Positions 1 through 10,232 of a stretch of DNA of 64,000 bases are shown here, in pieces. A program made the translations under genes and the position numbers. Under the pieces are notes generated by a model. The model was not told the origin of the DNA, ran no database searches, and saw only the letters and a list, made by a program, of their open reading frames with translations. Every line of letters begins with the position of its first letter. Within the stretch, counting starts at the first letter, position 1. The stretch comes from Verrucomicrobiota bacterium (GTDB taxonomy: Bacteria > Verrucomicrobiota > Verrucomicrobiia > Verrucomicrobiales > DEV007), in the NCBI GenBank assembly GCA_003402735.1, contig QQNE01000002.1, positions 1-64,000 on the forward strand, written 5' to 3'.

Positions 1-2
1 CC

Positions 3-1508
3 AAATACGGCCTCACCGCTCCGGTCACCCTGGAGGCGCTCAGTCTCTACACCCGATCCCTCTCCCTGCGGAATCAGCATACCCAAGCCATGGCCTACGC
101 CAACGAAATGGTCCAACGCTGGAGTTCTCTGCCGCAGGATCCTGAGACTGCCAAAGCCACGTTCGACGCGCGCCATGAGCAAATCCAAATCATCCACCGA
201 GCCGGGCGCAAGGCCGAGGCCCTTGCGGCAGCCGAGGCCCTTGCCGCCTCGACCCCCGACGACCGAAAAAGCGACGCAGGTTGGGGCCTTTTCGCCCATC
301 GCTATGCCGAAATGCTCCGTGAATCGCAACGCCACGAGGAGGCCGACCGACTCTTGGACCAAACCCTGGCCACGGCCCGACAGAATTCCAACAAAGCGTT
401 GATCAGCGTCCTCCTACAGGAGAAATCCCGGCTCCAAAGAGACTTGGGCGACCTCGAAGGCTGCACCCAGAGTCTTCTGGAAAGCCTCTCGACCAGGATC
501 TCCTACGACGGCGAGAACCATCGCAACATTCCGCCGCTTCACGTGGAAGTTTCCCGACCGCTCGATGTGCGGAACTTGAACGAAGCCGCGGTGGAGCATT
601 GCCAAAAGGCGGTGGAAATCTCGAGAAAAATCGGGCGCCAAGCCAAGCTGCTCGCCTCCATGCGCGCCTTGGCTGAAAACTTGGAGAATGCCTGTCGGTT
701 CCTCGAATCCGCCAAAGCCAACGAGGAGGCCGCCGCTCTGGGAACGGAACTGGACGAACCGCTCGGGAAACGTCTCACCGACCTCGTCTTCGCGGCCCGG
801 AACCTGTCCCGGGCCGGGCGAGATCGGGAGGCGATGGCCTTGGCCCATGAAGTTGCATTGCAATTGCCAAACCTGCCCCAGGATTCTGAGGAGAGCTTCC
901 GCCGCAAGATCATTCGGACCGCTTTGGCTTATGTCCAGGCGCGGGACAGGCTCGGTCGCAACGAACCTGTTCCCGAGGACTGGCGCCTCATGGTCTCCCA
1001 GTTGGCCGAAGCGGATCTGCAAGCGTTTGAAACCGCCCCGAAACATGAATCCCTGCCTCCGCGGGTGCGGGCGACGCTGGCCAAGCGCCGCTCCACTGGC
1101 CAAGACGCTGCGGCGAACTGGACGCCGGGCGCAGCGGATTTGCTGGCGTTCGACCGTGCGATCAACGATCGGTGGCTTGAATACGATCCGACCGGTACCC
1201 TCTTGCACTTGGCGGCTTGTTTGCGGCTCCGACAACGACCTGATTTGGCTGCCGAGATCTACCAGGAAATCATTGAAATGCCTTCCGCCGCGATCCGCAT
1301 CCCCGGACGACACACCTTGGCCAGACTGCATCAGGCGAGCTCTCTGCTCTCGATGAATCGGCTCGGAGAAGCCGGGACCCGGCTGGATGAAGTCGAGAGA
1401 CGGCTGAGTCGGGACGGCCAGGTGCTGGTCAGCCCGATTACCGTGGAATTGTTTCGAAACCTGCGGTCCCAACACGCTCTCCTCGCACAAAATTCTCGGA
1501 GGAAATGA
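3..1508 (+). CDS. TPR-like repeat protein, 5' end truncated by window edge
   Basis: The reading frame is open to the window start (KYGLTAPVTLEALSLYTRSLSLRNQ...). Helical Ala/Leu-rich repeats such as 'AAVEHCQKAVEISRKIGRQAKLLASMRALAENLENACRF' look TPR-like. Confidence 0.6.
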   Translation, partial: KYGLTAPVTLEALSLYTRSLSLRNQHTQAMAYANEMVQRWSSLPQDPETAKATFDARHEQIQIIHRAGRKAEALAAAEALAASTPDDRKSDAGWGLFAHRYAEMLRESQRHEEADRLLDQTLATARQNSNKALISVLLQEKSRLQRDLGDLEGCTQSLLESLSTRISYDGENHRNIPPLHVEVSRPLDVRNLNEAAVEHCQKAVEISRKIGRQAKLLASMRALAENLENACRFLESAKANEEAAALGTELDEPLGKRLTDLVFAARNLSRAGRDREAMALAHEVALQLPNLPQDSEESFRRKIIRTALAYVQARDRLGRNEPVPEDWRLMVSQLAEADLQAFETAPKHESLPPRVRATLAKRRSTGQDAAANWTPGAADLLAFDRAINDRWLEYDPTGTLLHLAACLRLRQRPDLAAEIYQEIIEMPSAAIRIPGRHTLARLHQASSLLSMNRLGEAGTRLDEVERRLSRDGQVLVSPITVELFRNLRSQHALLAQNSRRK

Positions 1509-1552
1509 ACGAAAGTTTGTAACGCTGAAGGCCTCAATCGGCAATTACACGA

Positions 1553-2041
1553 TTGAAAGGAGCGCGTTACGACTTGAATGACGATTTCTACAATCTGCCC
1601 TGGCAAATGAATCCATCCGGGGACCGACCGAGCGATAGCAGCCTGTCGGCCGCCGACGTCCTGGAATCGTTGGAATGGATGCAATTCCTCGATCCCGCAG
1701 CTCACCGCGAATTCAAGAACCGGAGAAACCCGTGGCCCGCCCTGCCGGAAAACCAAGCCCCGGTCTTCCTCAGCGATTTGCTGAAATTTGGCAACGTCAA
1801 GGTGGGCCCCCAAGCTCATCTCGCGGTCAACTGGGGAGACGGCAGCGCGGTGGAATATTTCGGGCCGGACCGGGAAGCCCTCAAGGCCGATCATCTCCAC
1901 TACTTTGCCTCCAGCGGCCAATATCACGTCCTGTTGGCTGTCTGCTCGCGGAAGGTCCCGGCCAATCTGCTCCGCCTCATCGTCCAAGTGCGCTACGAAT
2001 CCGGCGAAGTGAGCGTGATGCATCCGACCGACCGGGATTGA
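1553..2041 (+). CDS. hypothetical protein
   Basis: 162-aa ORF (TTG start, or a later ATG) between co-directional genes; no recognised domain. Confidence 0.5.
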   Translation: MKGARYDLNDDFYNLPWQMNPSGDRPSDSSLSAADVLESLEWMQFLDPAAHREFKNRRNPWPALPENQAPVFLSDLLKFGNVKVGPQAHLAVNWGDGSAVEYFGPDREALKADHLHYFASSGQYHVLLAVCSRKVPANLLRLIVQVRYESGEVSVMHPTDRD

Positions 2042-2129
2042 CCTCCAGAATGCGGGGGATCCGAACGCTCCCTGGCAATTCCAGGTTGCCACTCTGCACT
2101 TTCTGCCTACTGCAAGGTCTCGCCTTGCG

Positions 2130-3692
2130 ATGAAACGTCTCTTCCATCTCGCCGCTTCCGTTCTTTTCCTCACCGGCATCTGCCCAATCCCGGGCCGGGC
2201 CGATGAACGCTCTCTCAATCTGCCCAGGCTCGGGACGGCCCAACCCTTCACCTTCGATCTTCTGGTGGAACGAGCCAAGCGCATGGCTTCCGCCCCCTAC
2301 GAGGATGGAGCGGCACCGCGATCCGCGGACACCCTCGAACAGATCGATTACGATGCCTTCGGAAAAATCTCGTTCCGTCCTGAACGCACCCTTCGCATCG
2401 GCAAATCCGACATCCGCCTGTTTCACCTGCAACGCTACGCCAAAAAACCGGTGGGCATCCACCTGATCCAGGACGGAGCCTCGCAGGAAGTGCTCTTCTC
2501 CCCGGAGTTCTTCAACACGCCAACCGACAGCCCCGCCAGAGACCTGCCCGAGGACATCGGGTTCGCTGGGTTCCGCGTCCTCGAAGCCGGCAAAGAAGCC
2601 GACTGGATGGCCTTCATGGGCGCGGCCTATTTCCGGACATCCGGGGAATTGAACCAGTTCGGCCTCTCCGCCCGGGCCCTGGCCGTGGGCACCGCGATGC
2701 CTGAGCCGGAGGAGTTTCCGCGTTTCACGAACTTCTATTTTGCGCCCTCCCCGACAGGTGCGTTGGTCATTCATGCCCTGATGGACAGCCCGAGCGTGAC
2801 CGGAGCGGTGCGTTTTGATGTCGCCCGTCCCGGCGGCGTGATCATGCACATCAATGCCCGTTTTTTTGCCCGCAAAGAGATGCCGCGGATGGGGCTGGCC
2901 CCGCTGACCTCCATGTTTTGGTTCTCCGAATTCAGTCGGCGCCAAGCCACCGATTGGAGGCCCGAAATTCACGATTCCGATGGGCTCGCGATCTGGACGG
3001 GAAACGGAGAACGGCTTTGGCGTCCGCTCAACAACCCGTCCCGGGTCATGACCTCCAGCTTCCTGGACCGCGATATCAAAGGGTTCGGGCTGGCCCAGCG
3101 CGACCGGGACTTTGATCATTACCAGGACGACGGTGTGTTTTACGAACGCCGCTCGACTTGCTGGGTGGAACCGCTCGGAAATTGGGGACCGGGCATGGTG
3201 CAGCTGGTGGAGATCCCCACGGATGACGAGATTTACGACAACATCGTGGCCTATTGGCTCAGCGAAAAACCGGCGCTGGCGGGTCAGGAAGTGCGCTTGG
3301 ATTATCGGCTGCATTGGGTGAAAGATGAGCCTTACCCGCCCTCCGTTGGCCGCGTCTTCTCCACCCGCACCGGAGCTGGCGGAGTTCCCGGCCAGCCGCG
3401 TCCCCCCGGGGTGGTGAAATTCGTGATCGACTTCGAGGGCCAAAACCTGGCCGACCTGGGACGGGAAGACGGGGTCGAGGCGGTGGTCTCGGCCTCTTCG
3501 GGCAAAATTTCTGGCACCTACTCCCTTCCGGTGGTGGGAACGAATCGTTGGCGCGCCGTTTTCGACTTGGCCCCGGTGTCCCTGGACCCGCTGGAGTTGC
3601 GTCTCTTTCTGAAGCGCGACGGAGTGGCGCTCACGGAGACTTGGCTCTCCCAATATCATCCGGAAAAGCTGGCGCCAACCGCCCGGAAATGA
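2130..3692 (+). CDS. opgG: periplasmic glucan biosynthesis protein, MdoG/OpgG family
   Basis: Signal peptide, then 'FTFDLLVERAKRMASAPYEDGAAPRSADTLEQIDYDAFGKISFRPERTL' and 'VGIHLIQDG...FFNT', typical of OpgG/MdoG. Confidence 0.85.
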   Translation: MKRLFHLAASVLFLTGICPIPGRADERSLNLPRLGTAQPFTFDLLVERAKRMASAPYEDGAAPRSADTLEQIDYDAFGKISFRPERTLRIGKSDIRLFHLQRYAKKPVGIHLIQDGASQEVLFSPEFFNTPTDSPARDLPEDIGFAGFRVLEAGKEADWMAFMGAAYFRTSGELNQFGLSARALAVGTAMPEPEEFPRFTNFYFAPSPTGALVIHALMDSPSVTGAVRFDVARPGGVIMHINARFFARKEMPRMGLAPLTSMFWFSEFSRRQATDWRPEIHDSDGLAIWTGNGERLWRPLNNPSRVMTSSFLDRDIKGFGLAQRDRDFDHYQDDGVFYERRSTCWVEPLGNWGPGMVQLVEIPTDDEIYDNIVAYWLSEKPALAGQEVRLDYRLHWVKDEPYPPSVGRVFSTRTGAGGVPGQPRPPGVVKFVIDFEGQNLADLGREDGVEAVVSASSGKISGTYSLPVVGTNRWRAVFDLAPVSLDPLELRLFLKRDGVALTETWLSQYHPEKLAPTARK

Positions 3693-3699
3693 GCGGGCT

Positions 3700-4185
3700 T
3701 TACGGTTCCGCGCGGAAGTGCTGCAAGAGCCGGGGCCCCTCCACATGAATCAGATCGCTGGGGAGATTGCTCGTCAGCCGTTCCCGGAGATGTGGATCAA
3801 TTTCTTTGAGAATGGCCGCGTTGATTTCCGGCGGCGCGGCAAAACCCCAGGCTCCATGATGTTCCGTGAGCCATGAACTCATTTGCACCGCCAAATGCCG
3901 AAAAATGCGGGTCTCTTCCTCCGTCTCCATGGACATCCTCTCTCCGATCGAATTTCCCTGACCTGCTGTGCCTCCCGTCGGAAAAGCCCCCGCCTGGTCA
4001 CTGAACTTGTCCCGGTATCTCCCGTGAGCGGCATCGATCCGCACCGTTTCCAGGAGATGCACTTTGCGGCCAAATGAGGGCGTCTCTTCCAAACGGAACA
4101 ACTTCAAACAGCCGCGATCGGCCACAATCAGGAGGGAGGGGATTCGCTTCGACACACCCAGAGAGAAGGGCACGGACCGTGCCAA
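3700..4185 (-). CDS. host attachment protein-like family (Host_attach / baeRF-like)
   Basis: 'LLIVADRGCLKLFRLEE', 'AAHGRYRDKF', 'FRHLAVQMSSWLTEHH....FAAPPEINAAILKEIDPHLRERLTSNLPSDLIHV' follows the family layout. Confidence 0.6.
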   Translation of the reverse strand: MARSVPFSLGVSKRIPSLLIVADRGCLKLFRLEETPSFGRKVHLLETVRIDAAHGRYRDKFSDQAGAFPTGGTAGQGNSIGERMSMETEEETRIFRHLAVQMSSWLTEHHGAWGFAAPPEINAAILKEIDPHLRERLTSNLPSDLIHVEGPRLLQHFRAEP

Positions 4186-4329
4186 CCCGGTTCCCCGAAG
4201 ACCGGAACGGCTGCTTGCAAACCGCCCGGGATGTTTGCAAGGTGGCGCACGAAATCGTGCGGGAAATCAGGGGACAACCCGGCACCCTTCCTGCTACGGG
4301 GTTGCCAGCGTCCACGATTCACATTGCTC

Positions 4330-7083
4330 ATGTCCGAAGCTCCGCCTCCCAATCTTCGCGAACACGGTTTTCAAATCCTCGAGGAAGATCTGCGCTTCCT
4401 CATGAACGCGTTTGCCACCGTTTTGCAACGGCTCGGCGAACCGGGCTTGGCCGCCGCCCTGCCCTGGGTGGGGGGCGACGAATCCCGGCAACCGAATCGA
4501 TCGTTGGGCCAGGCCTACTCGATCGCCTTCCAGCTGCTCAACATCGTCGAAGAACGCGCCGCATCGCAAACCCGGCGGCTCCGCGAAAAGCTGCACGGAC
4601 CTGCCTCGGAAAAAGGGCTCTGGGCGCACAACCTCCGACGCCTCGGCGCTGCGGGCCTGGGCGAGGCAGAAATCCTCGCTGTTCTCCGAGAGGTCTGCGT
4701 CGAGCCGGTCGTCACCGCGCATCCCACCGAGGCCAAGCGAGAGACCGTTCGCGAACTGCACCGGGAAATCTACAGCTTGATGAATCGGCACGAGAATCCC
4801 GCCTACACGCCCCGGGAACTCAACCGCATCGAAAGCCAGCTGCAGACCCAATTGGAAAACCTGTGGCGCACCGGCGAGATCCAGGTGACCCGGCCGACGA
4901 TCGAAGCAGAACTGCAAAATGCCTTGTATTACCTCCGCGAGGTCTTCCCGGAAGCTCTGGCCCGCGCCCATGCCCATCTGCGCGAGGCCTGGATCGCCGC
5001 CGGTTACAATCCCGCCTCGCTCGATTCGCTTCCGCCGCTCCTTCGGTTCGGTTCCTGGATTGGCGGAGACCGGGATGGCCACCCGTTCGTCACCGCCGAC
5101 GTCACCCGGCATGCCCTTCTGGCCATGCGCAACAATGCCCTGCGCGTGCAGCGCCGCGGACTGGAATCGCTCGCGCATCATCTCCCCCTCAGCTCCCTTT
5201 TCCAGGCCACTCCCGCTCGCCTGGCCGCCCTCACCGAAAGCCTGGCGTCCTCACTGCAGGAGGAACCCCATAGCGATGTCGCCTACATCCTGCAACGCAA
5301 CCGGGAAGAACCTTGGCGCGCCGCCGTCTTCCTCATGCGGGCCAAAGTTGTCCTGGCCATCGAAAAACCGTCTTCGCCCGCCGCTTACGTCCAACCCACG
5401 GAACTCCTCGGCCACCTCGACACCCTTTCGGAAACCCTGGTGGAGGTGGGGGCCGACGCCATCGTGGACGAGCAGATCATCCCGTTGCGGCGCACCTTGT
5501 CGGCCTTCGGATTTCATTCCGCCGCGCTCGATGTCCGTCAAAACTCCGCCTTCCACGAGCGCGCCCTGGACCAGCTTCTCCGCGCCGCCGGCCTGCTCCC
5601 ATCCGGTTCCTTCGCCGACTGGAGCCCCGGGGAAAAACGCGCCCTGCTGGATCGGGAACTCCTCTCGCCACGCCCCTTCCTCGCCCCCGGCATGTCCGCG
5701 GGCGGGGACGCGGACACCGTGATCGCCTGTCATCAGGTCCTCGCCGAACATCGCAAACGGTTTGGCAGCGCCGGGCTTGGATCGCTGATCGTTTCGATGA
5801 CCCGCAGCGTCGAGGATCTCCTCGTGGTTTACCTTTTGGCCAGGGAAGCCGGGCTCATGGAGTGGGGGCCGGAAGGGCTGGTCTGTCCCGTCCCCGTGGT
5901 GCCGCTCTTCGAGACCATGGCGGACCTGGAAGCGGGCCCGGAGATCGTCGATGCCTTTCTCGCCCATCCCATCACCAAACGCAGCCTGCTCGCCTGCGCC
6001 GGAGACAATCAACCCGGCTTTCAGGTCATGGTCGGGTATTCGGATTCGAACAAGGATTGCGGGATCGTCGCCAGCCAGTGCGCCCTGCACCGGGGCCAAA
6101 CCGAGCTTGCCGCCACCATTGAAAAACACGGGGCTCGGCCCATCTTTTTTCACGGCCGGGGTGGCACCGTGGGTCGGGGAGCCGGTCCCACGCACTGGTT
6201 CATGGAAGCCTTGCCCCACGGCTCGCTCCACGGCGCCATGCGCATGACGGAGCAGGGCGAAACCATCGCGCAAAAATACGCCCACATCGGCTCTGCAGTC
6301 TACAACGCCGAACTGCTCATGGCCTCCGCGACGGCGGCCACCGCATCGCATCGCAAGACCCGATCCCAAGAGCAGCCGGACCTCGGCGGATTGCTGGAAC
6401 AGCTCGCCAACACCAGTCGGGACGCCTACCGCGCCCTGCTGCACTCCCCGGACTTCATCCATTTCTATCGCCAAGCCACGCCGATCGACGCCCTGGAAAA
6501 TGCGAGGATCGGTTCCCGTCCCGCCCGTCGCACCGGTCAAGCGTCTCTCGATGACCTTCGCGCCATTCCCTGGGTCTTCTCCTGGACACAATCCCGGTTT
6601 TATCTCCCCGGCTGGTATGGCGCCGGAAGCGCGCTGCGCGCCCTGAAGGAAAACGGTTCCAACGGATTCAACGCCCTCGGTGCCGCCCTGCCCAGTTCCC
6701 CCTTCCTGCGCTACGTCCTGACGAATATCGAAAGTTCCCTCGTCAGCGCCAACACCGACCTGATGGGAGCCTATGCCGGGTTGGTGCAGAACGAAGCCGT
6801 GCGGCATCGCTTCCTCGAGATCATCCTCGCCGAATTCGAAGAGACCCGGATCCTCATCGAAGAGCTTTTCCAGGGACCCTTTGCGGAACGCAGGCCGCGC
6901 CTCGCCTACACCCTGGAGATCCGGGAAGCACCGCTCCGGGTCTTGCACCATCAACAAGTCGCCCTCTTGCGCGACTGGCGCCAACTCCAAGCCTCCGGCC
7001 AAAACGAGGCGGCCGAGGCGCTCATCCCAGATCTTCTGATCTCCATCAACGCCATCGCTTCCGGCCTGCGGACCACCGGTTGA
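4330..7083 (+). CDS. ppc: phosphoenolpyruvate carboxylase
   Basis: 'VVTAHPTEAKRETV', 'RFGSWIGGDRDGHPFV', 'VMVGYSDSNKDCGI', 'FFHGRGGTVGRGAGPTH'. Start placed at internal ATG 4330 (MSEAPPPNLREHG). Confidence 0.95.
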   Translation: MSEAPPPNLREHGFQILEEDLRFLMNAFATVLQRLGEPGLAAALPWVGGDESRQPNRSLGQAYSIAFQLLNIVEERAASQTRRLREKLHGPASEKGLWAHNLRRLGAAGLGEAEILAVLREVCVEPVVTAHPTEAKRETVRELHREIYSLMNRHENPAYTPRELNRIESQLQTQLENLWRTGEIQVTRPTIEAELQNALYYLREVFPEALARAHAHLREAWIAAGYNPASLDSLPPLLRFGSWIGGDRDGHPFVTADVTRHALLAMRNNALRVQRRGLESLAHHLPLSSLFQATPARLAALTESLASSLQEEPHSDVAYILQRNREEPWRAAVFLMRAKVVLAIEKPSSPAAYVQPTELLGHLDTLSETLVEVGADAIVDEQIIPLRRTLSAFGFHSAALDVRQNSAFHERALDQLLRAAGLLPSGSFADWSPGEKRALLDRELLSPRPFLAPGMSAGGDADTVIACHQVLAEHRKRFGSAGLGSLIVSMTRSVEDLLVVYLLAREAGLMEWGPEGLVCPVPVVPLFETMADLEAGPEIVDAFLAHPITKRSLLACAGDNQPGFQVMVGYSDSNKDCGIVASQCALHRGQTELAATIEKHGARPIFFHGRGGTVGRGAGPTHWFMEALPHGSLHGAMRMTEQGETIAQKYAHIGSAVYNAELLMASATAATASHRKTRSQEQPDLGGLLEQLANTSRDAYRALLHSPDFIHFYRQATPIDALENARIGSRPARRTGQASLDDLRAIPWVFSWTQSRFYLPGWYGAGSALRALKENGSNGFNALGAALPSSPFLRYVLTNIESSLVSANTDLMGAYAGLVQNEAVRHRFLEIILAEFEETRILIEELFQGPFAERRPRLAYTLEIREAPLRVLHHQQVALLRDWRQLQASGQNEAAEALIPDLLISINAIASGLRTTG

Positions 7084-7089
7084 TCCCCC

Positions 7090-8484
7090 TCACCGATTCC
7101 TGCGCCTGCCCTTGCCCTGGCCCTTGCCGGGCAAATCGTCGGCCTCTCTTTGCGGAAGATACGCCGCCAGGCGGGCCTTGGTCGGGATCTGCTCGGGATG
7201 GCTTGCCAGGTTGATAGACTCGAGCGGATCCTTGCCCTGATCATAGAGTTCCTCACTGCCATCCGCATAACGAATGTAACGATAATCGCCCAGGCGGATC
7301 GCATGATTTCCCCGACCGTGCGTGGTCATGGCAGGGGCATCCCAGCTCGCGGCGGGATTCTCCAGGAGGGAGGTCATATCAAACCCCTCAAGATGAGCGG
7401 GCCGCGGCAGCCGGGCCAAGGAGACCAGTGTCGGGTAGATGTTGAGATAATCGACCGGCCACTGACAAATCCCTCCCTTTTCCGGAGTGAGGCCCGGGAC
7501 TTTCCAGATCAATACCGTGCGGGTCGGTTCCTCCCAAAGCGCGAACTTTCGCCAATGAGACTTCTCCCCCAAGCTCCAGCCGTGATCGCTCCACAGGCAG
7601 ACGATGGTATCCTGGCTCCGCTCGGAGCCCTCCACCGCTTCGAGCAGACGACCGATCTCGAAATCGCAAAAGGCGATCGTCGCCAGATAAGCCTGAACGG
7701 CTTCTTTCCATCGCCCCGAGGCAATGATTTTCGCATGATCCCCTTCCGGCCCGGCCATCTTGACCCCTGCGGGCGGCACGTCCATCAGATCGTCTTCCCG
7801 ATGCGGCGGCAGCTGAATCGAATCCAGCGGAAACGCATCAAACCACGCCTTCGGCACGCTGAAGGGCATGTGCGGCTTGACCAGACCGCACGCCACAAAA
7901 AACGGCTTGTCGCTCTCCTCCGCCATGCGCTGGATGCACCAATCCACCACGTGGTGGTCCGGCATCTCCTCATCGCGATTCGCCAACGGATAGAATTCGA
8001 TCCCTCCCACTCCGTTGTCTTTCGCTGAGGGATGACGGACCAACTTCTCTTCCCGACCACTGAAATAATCGGTCCAGTCCCCTCCCCGGTCGGCGGCTCC
8101 GTGGTAAATCTTGCCCGCGCCGTAAACCCGGTATCCGTGACGGAAAAAGTGACTGTTCAGCAGTTGGTCTTCGGGAATGCCCGGTCGCCAATTCTGCGCG
8201 TTGGTGTAACAGCCGGTCGAACTGGGACGTCTCCCTGACATCAACGCAGCACGAGATGGATTGCAGGCCGGGGCCGCGCAATAGGCATGCGCGAAGGCAA
8301 CGCTTTGCCCGGCCAATCGGTCCAGGTTCGGCGTCCGAGTTTGCGGATTGCGGCCGAGAAATCCCACCCAGTGATTCAGATCATCAATGGCGATGAACAG
8401 CACATTGGGCGCCTTCGCTTCCGCCCCGGCAACCGGGCCGAACGCAAAAAGACACGACAGGAAAAAACGGAGAGACCTCCTCAT
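7090..8484 (-). CDS. sulfatase (iduronate-2-sulfatase-like)
   Basis: Signal peptide, 'NVLFIAIDDLNHWVGFLG', active-site 'CNPSRAALMSGRRPSS', 'LWSDHGWSLGEKSHWRKF'. Start 8484 overlaps the upstream stop (ATGA). Confidence 0.92.
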   Translation of the reverse strand: MRRSLRFFLSCLFAFGPVAGAEAKAPNVLFIAIDDLNHWVGFLGRNPQTRTPNLDRLAGQSVAFAHAYCAAPACNPSRAALMSGRRPSSTGCYTNAQNWRPGIPEDQLLNSHFFRHGYRVYGAGKIYHGAADRGGDWTDYFSGREEKLVRHPSAKDNGVGGIEFYPLANRDEEMPDHHVVDWCIQRMAEESDKPFFVACGLVKPHMPFSVPKAWFDAFPLDSIQLPPHREDDLMDVPPAGVKMAGPEGDHAKIIASGRWKEAVQAYLATIAFCDFEIGRLLEAVEGSERSQDTIVCLWSDHGWSLGEKSHWRKFALWEEPTRTVLIWKVPGLTPEKGGICQWPVDYLNIYPTLVSLARLPRPAHLEGFDMTSLLENPAASWDAPAMTTHGRGNHAIRLGDYRYIRYADGSEELYDQGKDPLESINLASHPEQIPTKARLAAYLPQREADDLPGKGQGKGRRRNR

Positions 8485-10097
8485 CTGGAATCGCGGGTTG
8501 GTGCAGTGGAACGCTGACGCAAAGCCTTCATTTCCAGGACGGATGCGTCCCATTTCTTCTCCAAAGCAGCGGCGATCTCCGGGCGCTGCTCCACCAGATT
8601 GGTCGACTCCGCCCGGTCCTTGGAAAGGTCGTAGAGCTCCCACGGCTCGCCACGGGCGGCCACCAGCTTCCAATCCCCGACGCGGATCGCCCGATTGCCC
8701 TCATGAAGCCACCACAACGAATCGCGTTGGATCGGGGCGTCTTGCGCGAAGGCCGGAACCAGGCTGCGCCCCGGAGCGGGTGGAATCGGCTGGCCCTCCC
8801 AAGTGGTCGGTTTGGAGATGTTCGCGACCTCCAGCACCGTCGGCACAAGGTCGATGAGGTGCACCGGGGTGTGGCGGAGTTCTCCCCGGGCGCGGATCCC
8901 GGCCGGCCAATGGACAATGAGCGGCGTGGCGATGCCCCCTTCGTGGACCCAGGTTTTGTGGCGACGGAACGGAGTGTTGGCCGCGCTGGAAAAACCCGGT
9001 CCAAGACAGAGATAACTGGCGGCACTGCCGGGCGCGGCCTTCGGATCATGACCGCCGTGGCGAACCATGATTTCCGCGCTGGCCCCGTTGTCGGAGGCGA
9101 AAAAAATCAGGGTGTTCTCCAACTGCCCGGAGTCCTCGAGAGCCTTGAGCAAGCGCCCGGTCTCACGATCCATCCGGTCCACCATGGCCGCGTGAATGGC
9201 CATTTTGGTGGCTTGGAAACGATGCTGCTCCTCCGTCAGTTCCGCCCAGGGCAGTGGGCGATCCACTTCTCCGGGACCGAGCTTGGCGATCGCCTCTGGA
9301 AACGCGTAGGGCGGCCCGACATTCCGCTCCAGGGCGGACAACGGCGTGGTCACCAAGCCGAGCGCCAGTTGCCTCGCGTGGCGTTCCGAGCGCAGCGCTT
9401 CCCAACCGGCCAGATATCGGTCCCGATAGCGCGCGATGTCTGCGGGCAACGCGTGCAGGGGAAAGTGCGGGGCGATGAAGGCGATGTATTGGAAGAACGG
9501 CTTCCCGGCGTGATTCAGCTGGTGATCCCGGAGGCAATCCAGGGCGTGATCGATCGTGGCCGTGGTCGCGTAGTAACCCGTTTCCTGCGCCGGAACCGTC
9601 ACCGGCACGTCGTCGATCGCGTTCCCTTTGGCGGTGAAAAAACTGCCCTGATTCTGCATGTTAAGGGAGCGATCGAACCCGCCCTCGAGGACTTTGCCGT
9701 CCACGTGCCACTTGCCGCTGTGATACGCCCGGTATCCGTGAGGCTTGAGAAAATCGGGAAGCAACCTGGCCCAGGCCGGGCGTCGATTCTGGTTCCCGCC
9801 ACCGCCGCCCTTGCTCTCCGGAAAGGCATCGCGATTGACCGACTGGGCGTAGTAGCCGGTCAACAGCGCGGCCCGGCTCGGCCAACACCGGGCGGTGTTG
9901 TAAGATTGACTGAATCGCAGGCCTCCCGCCGCCAGCCGGTCGAGATTGGGCGTTGCAATCTCCCCACCGTAACAGCCCAGGTCCGAGTAGCCCAGATCAT
10001 CGGCGAGGATGATGAGAATGTTGGGCCGGATCGCGCTCCACCCGGACCCAGTCAAAAAAGGGGCGAGAAGAAACAGACAGATCGTCCGGAAGGCCAT
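8481..10097 (-). CDS. arylsulfatase
   Basis: Signal peptide, 'RPNILIILADDLGYSDLGCYGGEIATPNLDRLA', active-site 'CWPSRAALLTGYYAQ', 'FFASDNGAS'. Confidence 0.93.
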   Translation of the reverse strand: MAFRTICLFLLAPFLTGSGWSAIRPNILIILADDLGYSDLGCYGGEIATPNLDRLAAGGLRFSQSYNTARCWPSRAALLTGYYAQSVNRDAFPESKGGGGGNQNRRPAWARLLPDFLKPHGYRAYHSGKWHVDGKVLEGGFDRSLNMQNQGSFFTAKGNAIDDVPVTVPAQETGYYATTATIDHALDCLRDHQLNHAGKPFFQYIAFIAPHFPLHALPADIARYRDRYLAGWEALRSERHARQLALGLVTTPLSALERNVGPPYAFPEAIAKLGPGEVDRPLPWAELTEEQHRFQATKMAIHAAMVDRMDRETGRLLKALEDSGQLENTLIFFASDNGASAEIMVRHGGHDPKAAPGSAASYLCLGPGFSSAANTPFRRHKTWVHEGGIATPLIVHWPAGIRARGELRHTPVHLIDLVPTVLEVANISKPTTWEGQPIPPAPGRSLVPAFAQDAPIQRDSLWWLHEGNRAIRVGDWKLVAARGEPWELYDLSKDRAESTNLVEQRPEIAAALEKKWDASVLEMKALRQRSTAPTRDSR

Positions 10098-10232
10098 CGG
10101 TCCTCATCGCTAAACCAAGCGATGGGCGCAGGCCAGACAGAAAGTGCCGGTCCACGAAAATAAGGATTGTTCCAACCCCTCAAAACGGCTAGACACGGGG
10201 AGGTCGAACCCCGACTCCACCCCCGGCCGCCC

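Noticed and set aside
537-549. CTTCACGTGGAAG as a parS site
   Set aside because: Several mismatches at outer consensus positions; isolated from the cluster.
7944-7957. CCACCACGTGGTGG palindrome
   Set aside because: Lies within sulfatase coding sequence and lacks the GTT/AAC flanks of parS.
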